From positions 1,364,001 to 1,428,000 of the forward strand of contig NZ_CP076853.1 of the NCBI RefSeq assembly GCF_018987265.1: a DNA stretch of 64,000 bases, written 5' to 3'. A program made the position numbers and the translations under genes. This DNA comes from Rhizobium sp. WYJ-E13 (lineage in GTDB: Bacteria > Pseudomonadota > Alphaproteobacteria > Rhizobiales > Rhizobiaceae). Every line of letters begins with the position of its first letter. Position 1 is the first letter of the stretch. The notes under the pieces were generated by a model that had not been told where the DNA came from, did not search any database, and worked only from the letters and a program-made list of their open reading frames with translations. Positions 18,893 through 28,104 of this stretch are shown in pieces.

Positions 18893-19612
18893 ATGATGGA
18901 ACGCCCGCCGCTTCTGGAATTCAGACACGTCTCGAAAATTTACGGCGAGGGTGCTGCGGCCATCCGCGCGCTCGATGATGTTGACCTTTCGATCCGCACG
19001 CATGAATTCGTCGCGATCATGGGGCCGTCCGGCTCCGGCAAGTCGACGGCGATGAATATCCTCGGCTGCCTCGATGTGCCGACTTCGGGCGAGTATGTTT
19101 TTCAGGGAATTTCGACAGGCGGCTTCGATCGCAGCCAGCTGACGCTTCTGCGCCGCCATATGTTGGGTTTCGTCTTTCAGGGCTTCAATCTCTTGTCGCG
19201 GACTTCGGCGGTCGAGAATGTCGAGCTGCCGCTGATCTATCGCGGCATGGCGGTCGGCGAGCGACGCAAACGGGCGAGGGAAGCGCTCGGCCTCGTCGGT
19301 CTGTCTGGCCGGGAGAACCACAAGACGCAGGAGCTCTCCGGTGGTCAGCAGCAGCGCGTGGCGATCGCCCGCGCCATCGTCACCGAGCCTGCTGTGCTGC
19401 TCGCCGATGAGCCGACCGGCAATCTCGACACCAAGACCAGCATGGAGATCATGGATCTGATGACGCGGCTGAACCGCGAACAGGGCATCACCATCGTCAT
19501 GGTCACGCATGAGTCCGATATCGCCGCATATGCGGGGCGCTTGCTGCGTTTCGTCGATGGCAAGCTGGAAACCGAGGTGGAGCAACGGCAGAGGGCGGAA
19601 CATGTTCTTTGA
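18893..19612 (+). CDS. MacB-type ABC transporter ATP-binding protein
   Basis: 239-residue ATPase of the MacB/LolD group with Walker [10 protein letters not shown], signature [15 protein letters not shown], Walker [13 protein letters not shown] and the switch region [12 protein letters not shown]. In Escherichia coli MacB this domain is fused to the permease; here it is a separate gene. Two adjacent ATG codons begin it (18893 and 18896). Its last 11 bases overlap the start of the permease gene, so translation of the two is coupled. Confidence 0.92.
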   Translation: MMERPPLLEFRHVSKIYGEGAAAIRALDDVDLSIRTHEFVAIMGPSGSGKSTAMNILGCLDVPTSGEYVFQGISTGGFDRSQLTLLRRHMLGFVFQGFNLLSRTSAVENVELPLIYRGMAVGERRKRAREALGLVGLSGRENHKTQELSGGQQQRVAIARAIVTEPAVLLADEPTGNLDTKTSMEIMDLMTRLNREQGITIVMVTHESDIAAYAGRLLRFVDGKLETEVEQRQRAEHVL

Positions 19613-20804
19613 AACCTTGAAGCTGGCCCTGCGCGCTATCAACCGTAATCTACTGCGTTCCTTTCTCACCGTACTCGGCGTCGTCATCGGCGTTGCCGCC
19701 GTCATCGCGCTCGTTACCATCGGCAATGGCACGACGGCGCAGGTTTCGACCGAGCTTTCCCGGCTCGGTACCAATATGCTCTTCGTGCGCCCCGGCCAGT
19801 TCGGTCCGGGCCGCGCCAGCTCCGAGGCTCGGCGCTTCACGCTGAAGGATGTCGAGGCGATCCGCGATCAGGTCCCAGGCCTGCGGGCTGTAGCGCCATC
19901 CAACCAGTCGACGGCGACCGTTATTTTCGGCGGCCAGAACCATTCCACCACCGTTTACGGCACGACCAACGACTATTTCATCGCGCAGGACTGGGATCTG
20001 GCGCTCGGCCGCAATTTCACGCCGGCCGAAGAGCGCGGCCAGTCGCGCTGCATCATCGGTGAGACTGTACGCGAGCAGCTTTTCGGCGCTGCCGATCCGA
20101 CCGGCCTGCAGATCCGCGTCGGCAGGGTTTCCTGCCCTGTTATAGGCGTGTTGGCGAAGCGTGGCCAGTCCGGCATGGGCAACGACCAGGACGATGCCGT
20201 TATTATGCCGGTCAAGGTTTTCCAGCGGCGCATCAGCGGCAGCTCCAATGTGCCGACGATCCTCATCTCGGCGCGCGACGGTGTCTCGACATCGAAGGTG
20301 CAGACCGACGTCGAGAACCTGTTGCGCGAGCGCCGCAAGATCATCCCTGGCCGTCAGGACGATTTCAATGTCAACGACATGACGCAGATCGCCGAAGCGA
20401 TGACCGGCACGACGACGCTGCTGACCGGCCTGCTCGGCGCAGTCGCTGCCGTCAGCCTACTCGTCGGCGGCATCGGTATCATGAACATAATGCTGGTGTC
20501 GGTGACGGAACGCACGCGCGAGATCGGCATTCGCCTTGCGATCGGCGCGCTTGAAAATCAGGTGCTGACGCAGTTCCTCGTCGAGGCTGTTGCCCTGTCG
20601 CTCTTCGGCGGCATAGCTGGCATCATGCTCGGCCTGACACTTGCCTACGCTACGGTCAGCTTCCTCAACGTGCCCTTCGTGGTCAGCCCGCTCATCATCT
20701 TCATCGCCTTCGTCTTTTCGGCAGCGATCGGCATGATCTTCGGCTTTTTTCCGGCGAGGCGGGCGGCTCAGCTCAATCCGATCGAGGCATTGCGCCACGA
20801 GTAG
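19602..20804 (+). CDS. MacB-type ABC transporter permease (FtsX domain)
   Basis: 400-residue inner-membrane protein with the MacB topology: one helix near the N terminus ([19 protein letters not shown]), a large periplasmic domain of about 220 residues, and three C-terminal helices in the FtsX domain, including [22 protein letters not shown]. The start ATG at 19602 follows GAGGGCGG and gives the normal length. It works with the preceding adaptor and ATPase as a tripartite pump. No TolC-like outer-membrane gene lies nearby, so the channel must be shared from elsewhere. Confidence 0.9.
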   Translation: MFFETLKLALRAINRNLLRSFLTVLGVVIGVAAVIALVTIGNGTTAQVSTELSRLGTNMLFVRPGQFGPGRASSEARRFTLKDVEAIRDQVPGLRAVAPSNQSTATVIFGGQNHSTTVYGTTNDYFIAQDWDLALGRNFTPAEERGQSRCIIGETVREQLFGAADPTGLQIRVGRVSCPVIGVLAKRGQSGMGNDQDDAVIMPVKVFQRRISGSSNVPTILISARDGVSTSKVQTDVENLLRERRKIIPGRQDDFNVNDMTQIAEAMTGTTTLLTGLLGAVAAVSLLVGGIGIMNIMLVSVTERTREIGIRLAIGALENQVLTQFLVEAVALSLFGGIAGIMLGLTLAYATVSFLNVPFVVSPLIIFIAFVFSAAIGMIFGFFPARRAAQLNPIEALRHE

Positions 20805-20831
20805 GGGGTGCTTTCGCGTTCTGCATGACTT

Positions 20832-20887
20832 TGATATATCAGGATAACTTGTCTTCGCCGTCTAACCGTGCCAGTATTGATATATCA
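20832..20887. promoter_or_regulatory. Two identical palindromic operators before the GntR gene
   Basis: The perfect ten-base palindrome TGATATATCA occurs at 20832-20841 and again at 20878-20887, 46 bases apart, which is between four and five helical turns. The second copy ends 17 bases before the regulator's ATG. Such paired sites suggest autoregulation by the adjacent GntR protein. Confidence 0.6.
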
Positions 20888-20904
20888 GTCTCGGATTCGC
20901 CCGC

Positions 20905-21519
20905 ATGCACGAATCGCTAAGCCATCTCGCCTATCTGGCGCTGGAGCACGCTATTGTGACGCTGGCTTTGACGCCTGGTGCGTTGGTGACGGAAAAACAG
21001 CTCATCGATCTTGCAGGCCATGGCCGCACACCGGTGCGCGAGGCAATCCAGAAGCTTGCCTGGCAGGGCCTGATCGTGGTGAAGCCGCGCGTCGGCCTGC
21101 AGATTGCCGAAATCAATGCCGAAGACCATGTCAATGTCATGCAGGTGCGCCGCAAGCTGGAGCCGGTGGCAGCAGCGCTCGTTGCCGACGCGGCCAACGA
21201 GGAGCAGAGATCCAGCCTCGTCGCCTGTGCCCGCGCGATGGAAGAATGCGCTGCCGGCGGCGATTTAGCGGGCTTCTTTGCCGCCGACAAGGCCTTTGAT
21301 GAAATCCTTGAAGATGCCTGTCCTAACCGCTTCATCACGGCGGCGCTGGGGCCGGTCCAGACCCATTCTCGCCGTCTGTGGTATTCGACCGCCAATCCTG
21401 AACGAATGGATCGGTCCATCTTTCTCCACGTCGCAGTGATCAAGGCTATTTATCAGGGTGAGGTCGCGCAGGCGCGCGAGACCATGGCCGATCTCATCGA
21501 TTATCTGAGCCAAAAATAG
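20905..21519 (+). CDS. GntR-family transcriptional regulator (FadR/VanR-type)
   Basis: 204-residue regulator. The winged helix-turn-helix covers roughly residues 10-70, with the family hallmark GRTPVREAIQKLAWQGLIVV. An all-helical FCD ligand domain follows, with metal-binding type positions such as the Asp in AADKAFDEIL and His in LHVAVIKAI. FCD proteins commonly sense organic acids. No catabolic genes are next to it, so the target may be distant or limited to its own promoter, where two TGATATATCA sites lie. No clear ribosome binding site precedes the ATG. Confidence 0.87.
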   Translation: MHESLSHLAYLALEHAIVTLALTPGALVTEKQLIDLAGHGRTPVREAIQKLAWQGLIVVKPRVGLQIAEINAEDHVNVMQVRRKLEPVAAALVADAANEEQRSSLVACARAMEECAAGGDLAGFFAADKAFDEILEDACPNRFITAALGPVQTHSRRLWYSTANPERMDRSIFLHVAVIKAIYQGEVAQARETMADLIDYLSQK

Positions 21520-21520
21520 A

Positions 21521-21544
21521 AACGGCCCCGTTTCCGGAGCCGTT
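21521..21544 (-). terminator. Terminator of fpr, shared with the convergent GntR gene
   Basis: AACGGC and GCCGTT close a hairpin with an inner CCG/CGG stem and a TTTC loop. Read on the minus strand it is followed by TCTATTTTT, a good T-run for the fpr transcript. On the plus strand it directly follows the GntR stop but lacks a T-run. Confidence 0.65.
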
Positions 21545-21568
21545 GTCTAGAAAATCTGTGTCGCAGCC

Positions 21569-22381
21569 TCAGCCGACGAAGGCGCGCTCGATCACGAATT
21601 CTGCGGGCTTGCTGTTGGCGCCTTCTTCGAGCCCGGCCTTTTCCAGAAGCTCCTTCGTGTCCTTCAGCATGGCCGAAGAGCCGCAAATCATGCCGCGGTC
21701 AACAGCCGGATCGATCGGCGGAACGCCGAGATCGGTGAAGAGCTTGCCGGACGAGATCAGGTCTGTGATGCGGCCGCAATATTCGAAATCTTCGCGCGTC
21801 ACAGTCGCATAGTGGCGCAGCTTATCGCCGACCACTTCCTGGAGGAGCTCGTCATTCCGGATCTCTTGGATGAGATCGAAGCCGTACTTCAGCTCGGAAA
21901 TTTCGCGCGTCGTATGCGTGAGAATGACTTCGTCGAACTTCTCATATGTTTCCGGATCGCGGATGAGGCTCGCAAAAGGCGCAATGCCCGTGCCGGTGGA
22001 GAACATGTAAAGACGCTTGCCGGGTGTCAGGGCATCGAGAACCAGCGTGCCTGTCGGCTTCTTGCGCATCAGAACCTGGTCGCCCGGCTTGATGAGCTGC
22101 AGATGCGAGGTCAGCGGACCATCCGGCACCTTGATCGAGAAGAACTCGAGCTCTTCGGCCCAAGCCGGGCTTGCGATCGAATAGGCGCGGAAGACGGGCT
22201 TGCCGTCGACCATGAGGCCGATCATCGCGAATTCGCCCGAGCGGAAACGGAAGCCATCCGGCCGAGTCATCGTGAAGCGGAAGAGCCGGTCGGTATAATG
22301 CGTCACACTCAGCACTGTCTCGGCATAGACGCCGGCAGGGATAGCGGAAGCGAATTCTTCGGTCTTTGCAGGAGCGTTCAT
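21569..22381 (-). CDS. fpr: Ferredoxin--NADP(+) reductase
   Basis: 270-residue FAD enzyme that exchanges electrons between NADPH and ferredoxin or flavodoxin in the cytoplasm; in proteobacteria it supports oxidative stress defence and Fe-S or haem metabolism. FAD-binding RAYSIASP lies near residue 66 and the NADP-binding GTGIAPFASLIRDP near 129. The C terminus ends VIERAFVG, as in other Fpr proteins of the bacterial subclass. It stands alone with its own terminator. The upstream 351 bases to pcs contain a palindromic repeat (22575-22679) and otherwise no gene. Confidence 0.93.
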   Translation of the reverse strand: MNAPAKTEEFASAIPAGVYAETVLSVTHYTDRLFRFTMTRPDGFRFRSGEFAMIGLMVDGKPVFRAYSIASPAWAEELEFFSIKVPDGPLTSHLQLIKPGDQVLMRKKPTGTLVLDALTPGKRLYMFSTGTGIAPFASLIRDPETYEKFDEVILTHTTREISELKYGFDLIQEIRNDELLQEVVGDKLRHYATVTREDFEYCGRITDLISSGKLFTDLGVPPIDPAVDRGMICGSSAMLKDTKELLEKAGLEEGANSKPAEFVIERAFVG

Positions 22382-22574
22382 TTCGATATCGGGCTCGTCG
22401 TTCGCAGGATAATCATCGGCATGCGAGGCAGATATTACAAAACCCCGCTAAATTAAAGGCAATCCATTCCATCGCATGGCTGAGGAGCGAAATATGCATG
22501 TCACGGTCAGGATTCAGTGGCCTGTGGCAAACTGTCGCTTTTGCGCTGGCTAAGCTATTCAAAGGATGCATATT

Positions 22575-22679
22575 AAAGCATGTCGCGCAAAAGTGTTCAT
22601 GCGGTTTTGCGACAACGACATGCGTCAAACAAAGACCTGAAGCGTGGCGAGCGATCTGAAAGATCGTGGCGCGTTTCAA
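22575..22679. repeat. Rhizobial palindromic intergenic repeat, copy A
   Basis: The core at 22575-22623 starts AAAGCATGTCG and ends CGACATGC, and CGCAAAA pairs with TTTTGCG inside, so it folds into a long hairpin. A second imperfect hairpin follows to about 22679 (CGATC-TGAAA-GATCG at its tip). A near-identical core occurs at 48644-48690. I recognise this as a dispersed rhizobial repeat. It ends about 55 bases before pcs. Confidence 0.75.
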
Positions 22680-22732
22680 GAAAAAAACGACGCCCGCCGC
22701 GGCGCGGGGCGCGACAGGTTGTACGGGGGAAC

Positions 22733-23458
22733 ATGAAAATCTTCAATTACAAGCGCGTTCCTTACGCGGAAATGCGTGCATTCTCCGTCCATATTCTGAC
22801 GGCCTCCGGTTCTTTTCTCGCATTTCTTGGCGTGGTTGCCGCTGCCGAGCACCGTTTCATCGACATGTTCTGGTGGCTGGGCCTTGCGCTTCTGGTCGAT
22901 GGCATCGATGGACCGATCGCCCGCAAGGTGCGTGTCAAGGAAGTACTGCCGAATTGGTCGGGTGATACGCTCGATAACATCATCGATTACGTCACCTATG
23001 TGCTGCTGCCGGCCTTCGCGCTCTATCAGAGCGGCATGATCGGCGAGCCCTGGTCTTTCGCCGCCGCCGGCATGATCGTCGTGTCGAGCGCCATCTATTA
23101 TGCCGATATGGGCATGAAGACGGAGGAGTATTTCTTTTCCGGTTTCCCCGTCGTCTGGAACATGGTGGTCTTCACGCTCTTCGTCATGCACGCGGGCGAG
23201 ATGACGGCCTTTATCGTCGTCACCGTCTCCGTGGTCCTGACCTTTTTGCCGATCAACTTCCTGCATCCCGTGCGCGTCCAGCGCCTGCGACCGCTGAACC
23301 TCGGCATCTTTCTGCTGTGGTCGGCGCTCGGTGCCTATTCGCTGTTGATGCATTTCGACATGCCGCAATGGGCCATCGTTCTCTTCATCGTCAGCGGCGT
23401 CTATCTTTACGTCATCGGTGTGGTGCTCCAATTCTTCCCGGCGCTCGGACGCAAGTGA
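22733..23458 (+). CDS. pcs: Phosphatidylcholine synthase
   Basis: 241-residue inner-membrane CDP-alcohol phosphotransferase that condenses CDP-diacylglycerol with choline to make phosphatidylcholine directly, a route first described in Sinorhizobium meliloti. The modified CDP-alcohol motif is visible from residue 60: DGPIAR, then GDTLDNIIDY. About eight hydrophobic helices follow. I chose the ATG at 22733 (MKIFNYKRVPYAEMRAF) behind GGGGGA; an in-frame extension upstream to 22580 merely translates the intergenic repeat and is rich in Arg. A quinone oxidoreductase gene follows 11 bases later, probably on the same transcript. The membrane lipid role is established for the family. Confidence 0.93.
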   Translation: MKIFNYKRVPYAEMRAFSVHILTASGSFLAFLGVVAAAEHRFIDMFWWLGLALLVDGIDGPIARKVRVKEVLPNWSGDTLDNIIDYVTYVLLPAFALYQSGMIGEPWSFAAAGMIVVSSAIYYADMGMKTEEYFFSGFPVVWNMVVFTLFVMHAGEMTAFIVVTVSVVLTFLPINFLHPVRVQRLRPLNLGIFLLWSALGAYSLLMHFDMPQWAIVLFIVSGVYLYVIGVVLQFFPALGRK

Positions 23459-23469
23459 GGCAGACACAG

Positions 23470-24450
23470 ATGGCAAAGACGAAGGCAGTTTCTTTCTCCA
23501 GAAACGGTGGACCCGAGGTTTTCGAATATGTCGATATCGATCTGCCACCACCCTCGGAGGGTCAGGTGCAGATCCGTCAGGAAGCGATCGGCCTGAATTT
23601 CATCGATGTCTATTTCCGGGATGGCACCTATAAGGCGCCGCATCTGCCCTTCGTAACCGGCAAGGAAGCCGCCGGCGTCATCACGTCGGTCGGCCCCGGT
23701 GTGACCGATTTTGCCGCGGGCGACCGCGTTGCCTATGCCAGCGCCGACGGCGCCTATAGCGCCGAACGCAATATCGAGACGAAACATCTGGTGAAGGTAC
23801 CAGAGGGCATCAGCCTGAAAACTGCGGCCGCCATGATGCTGAAGGGCATGACGGCCGAATACCTCCTGAACCGCACCTTCAAGGTCGGTCCCGAGACGGT
23901 GTTGCTGTTCCATGCTGCAGCCGGCGGCGTCGGCCTCATCGCCGGCCAGTGGGCGAAGGCGCTCGGTGCAACCGTCATCGGCACGGCAGGCTCCGCGGAC
24001 AAGGTCCAACTGGCGCTGGACCATGGCTACGACCATGTCATCAATTACAGGACTGAAAATTTCGCCGAACGCGTGCGGGAAATCACCGCCGGCAAGGGCG
24101 TCGACGTGGTCTATGACTCGATCGGCCGCGATACTTTCCCGCAATCGCTGGATTGCCTGAAGCCGCGCGGTCTCTTCGCCTCCTTCGGCCAATCCTCTGG
24201 CGCCATTGAGAATTTCACCATGGCGCACCTCGCCCAACGGGGTTCGCTCTATGCCACGCGCCCGACGCTCTATACTTATATTGCTTCGCGTCAGGAACTG
24301 ACCGATTGTGCAAACAATCTATTTGATGTTGTGCGTAGCAACAAAGTGCGTATCAATATCAATCAAACCTATCCGCTGCGTGAGGTTGGGCGGGCTCACA
24401 CGGATCTGGAAACAAGAAAAACAACCGGAACGACGCTGCTGATTCCATGA
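23470..24450 (+). CDS. qor: NADPH:quinone oxidoreductase (zeta-crystallin type)
   Basis: 326-residue soluble medium-chain dehydrogenase/reductase without catalytic zinc. The N-terminal GroES-like domain includes GLNFIDVYFRDGTY, typical of QOR. The NADPH-binding loop HAAAGGVGLIAGQWAKALG lies near residue 146. It would reduce quinones by one electron using NADPH, as a detoxification step. The ATG at 23470 gives the family length; upstream in-frame codons overlap pcs. It lies 11 bases after pcs, which is position only, with no known functional link. Confidence 0.88.
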   Translation: MAKTKAVSFSRNGGPEVFEYVDIDLPPPSEGQVQIRQEAIGLNFIDVYFRDGTYKAPHLPFVTGKEAAGVITSVGPGVTDFAAGDRVAYASADGAYSAERNIETKHLVKVPEGISLKTAAAMMLKGMTAEYLLNRTFKVGPETVLLFHAAAGGVGLIAGQWAKALGATVIGTAGSADKVQLALDHGYDHVINYRTENFAERVREITAGKGVDVVYDSIGRDTFPQSLDCLKPRGLFASFGQSSGAIENFTMAHLAQRGSLYATRPTLYTYIASRQELTDCANNLFDVVRSNKVRININQTYPLREVGRAHTDLETRKTTGTTLLIP

Positions 24451-24489
24451 GATCCAAACGGACCGGTCGGCAGAAGAAATGAGGGGAAC

Positions 24490-26058
24490 GTGTCGCCATT
24501 GAATGTGCCGGCTTCCGGCGCGTTGTTATCGGTGCAGAAGCTGACCAAATTCTTCGGTAGCTTTGCCGCCTGCAATGAAATCGATCTCGATATAGCGCCG
24601 GGCGAAATTCATGCGCTTCTCGGTGAAAATGGCGCAGGCAAATCCACACTGGTCAAGATGCTGTTCGGCGTTCTGGAGCCGACGGACGGACAGATCCTGT
24701 GGGAGGGCAGTCCGGCCACGATCACGTCGCCGGGCGAGGCCCGCAAGCTCGGCGTCGGCATGGTCTTCCAGCATTTCTCGCTCTTCGAAGCGCTGACCGT
24801 TGCCGAGAATATCGCGCTTTCCCTCGATGACAGCATCCCGATCGGCAAGATCGCAGAGGAGGCGAGGGCACTGTCGCAGGCCTATGGCCTGCCGCTCGAC
24901 CCGCATGCCCATGTCGCCGATCTCTCGGTCGGAGAACGTCAGCGCATCGAAATCGTCCGCGCCCTGTTGCAGAACCCGAAGCTCATCATCCTTGACGAGC
25001 CGACCTCGGTGCTGACGCCGCAGGAAGCTGACAGGCTCTTCGAAACCCTCTTCAAGCTGCGTGCAGAGGGTCGCTCCGTCCTCTATATCAGCCACCGCCT
25101 GGAAGAGGTGCAGCGTATCTGCGATCGCGCCACGGTCATTCGCCACGGCCGCGTGACCGGCGCCTGCGATCCCAAACAGGAGACGCCCGCTTCTCTCGCC
25201 CGCATGATGGTGGGCAGTGAGGTTGCAGCCGTTACCCATCCCGAGCGCAACGACAAGGGCGAGGTGCAGCTTGCCGTCTCGAACCTCTCCGTCTCCGCGC
25301 GCACACCCTTTGCCATGCCGCTGCGCGACGTTTCCCTGACGGTGTGCTCGGGAGAAATCCTCGCAATCGCCGGTGTGGCCGGCAACGGACAGAGTGAACT
25401 TTTCGATGCTCTGTCCGGCGAATATCCGGTGTCGTCTGCCGAAGCGATCATTATCAGAAAGAAACCGGTCGGTACGCAGGGCATCACCGCCCGACGCCTG
25501 CTCGGTGCCGGCTTCGTGCCGGAGGAGCGGCATGGCCATGCGGCCGTCTCCGCCATGAAACTCTCCGACAATCTGGTACTGGCCCGCAGCCAGTCGGACC
25601 GAAAGGCCTTTCTCGGCGTCCTCGGCATTATCAGGCAGGGCGCGGTGAAATCCGCCGCACGACGCATTTCAGAGGCGATGGACGTGCGCAAGAGCGGCGA
25701 TGATCCCGCCGCGGGTTCGCTCTCCGGCGGCAACCTGCAGAAATTCATCGTCGGTCGCGAACTCGACCGCCAGCCGGCGGTTCTCGTCGTCAATCAGCCG
25801 ACCTGGGGCGTCGACGCCGGTGCCGCAAGCCGCATCCGCCAGGCCCTTGTCGATCTTGCAAAAGCCGGTTCGGCCGTCGTCGTCATCAGCCAGGATCTCG
25901 ACGAGATCTTCGAAGTGGCGACCGATATCGCCGTCATTTCCGAAGGACGGCTTTCCAGGCCCTATCCGGCTGACGAATTGACGCGCGAAAAGATCGGTCT
26001 GCTGATGGGTGGCCTGCATGAAGGCAAGCATGCCGCGGAGGCTGTTCATGCGCATTGA
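24490..26058 (+). CDS. BMP-type nucleoside ABC transporter, ATP-binding protein
   Basis: 522-residue protein with two fused ATPase domains. The first has Walker A GENGAGKSTL near residue 50, signature LSVGERQRIEIVRAL and Walker B IILDEPTSVL. The second domain has a degenerate Walker A region (GVAGNGQSELF), the usual pattern for this class, and signature LSGGNLQKFIVGREL. The start is a GTG at 24490 behind GAGGGG. Gene order ATPase, permease, permease, BMP binding protein matches the nucleoside importers NupOPQ/YufNOPQ and PnrA. It overlaps the next gene by 11 bases. Confidence 0.9.
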   Translation: MSPLNVPASGALLSVQKLTKFFGSFAACNEIDLDIAPGEIHALLGENGAGKSTLVKMLFGVLEPTDGQILWEGSPATITSPGEARKLGVGMVFQHFSLFEALTVAENIALSLDDSIPIGKIAEEARALSQAYGLPLDPHAHVADLSVGERQRIEIVRALLQNPKLIILDEPTSVLTPQEADRLFETLFKLRAEGRSVLYISHRLEEVQRICDRATVIRHGRVTGACDPKQETPASLARMMVGSEVAAVTHPERNDKGEVQLAVSNLSVSARTPFAMPLRDVSLTVCSGEILAIAGVAGNGQSELFDALSGEYPVSSAEAIIIRKKPVGTQGITARRLLGAGFVPEERHGHAAVSAMKLSDNLVLARSQSDRKAFLGVLGIIRQGAVKSAARRISEAMDVRKSGDDPAAGSLSGGNLQKFIVGRELDRQPAVLVVNQPTWGVDAGAASRIRQALVDLAKAGSAVVVISQDLDEIFEVATDIAVISEGRLSRPYPADELTREKIGLLMGGLHEGKHAAEAVHAH

Positions 26059-27133
26059 GCTTGAAAAGCGCCCGCAGGTCTCGAAACTCTACGCCTTCAT
26101 TTCACCACTTCTTGCTCTCGTCCTGACGCTGATCGCAGGCGCGATCATGTTCGCCATGCTCGGCAAAGATCCGGTCGAGGCGCTCGACGCCTTCTTCGTC
26201 GAGCCGCTTCTGGAAGTCTGGTCGCTGCATGAGCTGGCGATCAAGGCAGCCCCGCTGATCCTGATCGGCGTTGGTCTCGCCGTCTGTTATCGCTCCAACA
26301 ACTGGAATATCGGCGCTGAAGGCCAGTTCACCATCGGCGCGATCACCGGTTCCTATATCCCGATCATATTCTACGACTGGCATTCGCCGCTGGTGCTGCC
26401 GCTGATGCTTATCCTGGGCGCGCTTGGCGGCGCGCTGTTTGCCGCCATTCCGGCGCTCTTGAAGGCGCATTTCAACACCAACGAGATCCTGACGTCGCTG
26501 ATGCTGGTCTATATCGCCCAGCTCTATCTCGACTGGCTGATACGCGGTGCATGGCGCGATCCGAAGGGCTTCAATTTCCCGGTCTCGCGCGATTTTGCGC
26601 CGGAGGCGATCGTGCCGGCGATCTGGGAAGAATCGGGCCGTGCCCACTGGGGTTTCATCTTCGCCATCGTCGCGGCTGTTCTCGTCTGGTTCATGATGCG
26701 CTTCACGCTGAAGGGCTTCGAGGTCATCGTGCTCGGCCAGTCGGAACGGGCAGGGCGCTTTGCGGGCTTTTCATCCAAGAGGATGATCTGGTTCAGCTTT
26801 CTCTTCTCCGGCGCGCTGGCCGGCCTTGCCGGCATTTGCGAAGTCTCGGGCTCGATCGGTCATCTGCAGCCGGCGATCTCGCCGGGTTACGGCTTCACCG
26901 CCATCATCGTTGCCTTCCTCGGTCGTCTCAATCCGCTCGGCATCATCGCTTCGGGTCTGGTGCTGGCGCTGACTTATCTCGGCGGTGAGGCCGCACAGCT
27001 TTCGATCGGTGTTTCCGACAAGGTCACACGCGTCTTCCAGGGGTTGATCCTCTTCTTCGTGCTCTCTTGCGACACGCTGATCTATTACAAAATCCGCATC
27101 CTCTGGTCGCGGGCAAGGGGTGGCGCGGCATGA
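26048..27133 (+). CDS. BMP-type ABC transporter permease 1
   Basis: 361-residue inner-membrane permease with about ten hydrophobic helices, starting after a short charged N terminus (MRIELEKRPQVSKLY). Segments such as NNWNIGAEGQFTIGAITG and AHFNTNEILTSLMLVYIA are conserved in the YufP-type permeases of nucleoside importers. The ATG at 26048 lies inside the end of the ATPase gene and the stop overlaps the next permease by ATGA, so synthesis of the subunits is coupled. It pairs with the following gene product to form the channel. Confidence 0.9.
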   Translation: MRIELEKRPQVSKLYAFISPLLALVLTLIAGAIMFAMLGKDPVEALDAFFVEPLLEVWSLHELAIKAAPLILIGVGLAVCYRSNNWNIGAEGQFTIGAITGSYIPIIFYDWHSPLVLPLMLILGALGGALFAAIPALLKAHFNTNEILTSLMLVYIAQLYLDWLIRGAWRDPKGFNFPVSRDFAPEAIVPAIWEESGRAHWGFIFAIVAAVLVWFMMRFTLKGFEVIVLGQSERAGRFAGFSSKRMIWFSFLFSGALAGLAGICEVSGSIGHLQPAISPGYGFTAIIVAFLGRLNPLGIIASGLVLALTYLGGEAAQLSIGVSDKVTRVFQGLILFFVLSCDTLIYYKIRILWSRARGGAA

Positions 27134-28050
27134 GCATCTTCGAAGCCATTCTTTTGACGGTTATCACCGCCTCCACGCCGCTCGTCATCGCAGCACTCGG
27201 CGAACTCGTAACGGAGCGCTCCGGCGTTCTCAATCTCGGCGTCGAGGGCATGATGATCATGGGTGCGGTCGCCGCTTTTGCCGGCGCGCAGATATCGGGT
27301 TCGCCCTATGTCGGCATCATATGCGGCATCGTCGTCGGTGCGCTTTTCTCATCGCTCTTTGCCTTCCTGACGCTGACGCTGGTTGCAAACCAGGTGGCGA
27401 CCGGCCTGGCGCTGACCCTTCTCGGTCTCGGTCTGTCCGGCCAGTTGGGCGAGGCCTATGTCAGCGTGCCCGGCATCCGGCTGGAGGAGATCGTCATTCC
27501 GTTCCTCTCCGATATTCCTGTTGTCGGCCCGGTTCTCTTCAAGCAGGATTTCATCTTCTACCTGTCGATCGCGCTCGTCTTCGGCGTGAGCTGGTTCCTG
27601 TTCCGCAGCCGTGCCGGGCTGAAGCTCAGAGCGATTGGCGACAGTCACGGCTCCGCTCATGCGCTTGGCATCCATGTCATCCGCACGCGATATCTGGCTG
27701 TCATGTTCGGCGGCGCCTGTGCCGGTCTTGCCGGCGCACAGCTCTCGCTCGTCTATACGCCGCAATGGGCGGAAAACATGTCTGCCGGCCGCGGATGGAT
27801 CACGCTGGCGCTTGTCGTCTTCGCCTCCTGGCGCCCATGGCGGGTCTTTGCCGGCGGTTATCTCTTTGGGGCGGTCACGATCCTGCAGCTCCACGCTCAG
27901 GCTTTCGGTCTCGGCATTCCCTCGCAGTTCCTCTCGATGCTGCCCTACGCCGCGACTATTGTGGTTCTCATCATCATTTCTCATAATCGGCGCACGACGT
28001 TGATCAATACGCCCGCGTCGCTTGGAAAAGCCTTCGTACCGGAGCGATAG
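27130..28050 (+). CDS. BMP-type ABC transporter permease 2
   Basis: 306-residue inner-membrane permease of the YufQ/branched-chain-like family. The conserved start SIFEAILLTVITASTPLVIAA is followed by ERSGVLNLGVEGMMIMGA, a signature stretch of this permease type. It is coupled to permease 1 by ATGA overlap. The binding-protein gene starts 54 bases after its stop with its own ribosome binding site. Confidence 0.9.
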   Translation: MSIFEAILLTVITASTPLVIAALGELVTERSGVLNLGVEGMMIMGAVAAFAGAQISGSPYVGIICGIVVGALFSSLFAFLTLTLVANQVATGLALTLLGLGLSGQLGEAYVSVPGIRLEEIVIPFLSDIPVVGPVLFKQDFIFYLSIALVFGVSWFLFRSRAGLKLRAIGDSHGSAHALGIHVIRTRYLAVMFGGACAGLAGAQLSLVYTPQWAENMSAGRGWITLALVVFASWRPWRVFAGGYLFGAVTILQLHAQAFGLGIPSQFLSMLPYAATIVVLIIISHNRRTTLINTPASLGKAFVPER

Positions 28051-28104
28051 AACAAGAACTGAGAGATGGGTTTCCGGAAAATCTTCAAACCAACAGGGGT
28101 CATC

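Noticed and set aside
22413..22679. Small minus-strand frame of 88 codons before pcs
   Set aside because: Much of it is the repeat element read backward, and it lacks a family or binding site.
22580..22732. N-terminal extension of pcs
   Set aside because: These codons simply translate the palindromic repeat and a GC-rich spacer; the conserved protein starts at 22733.
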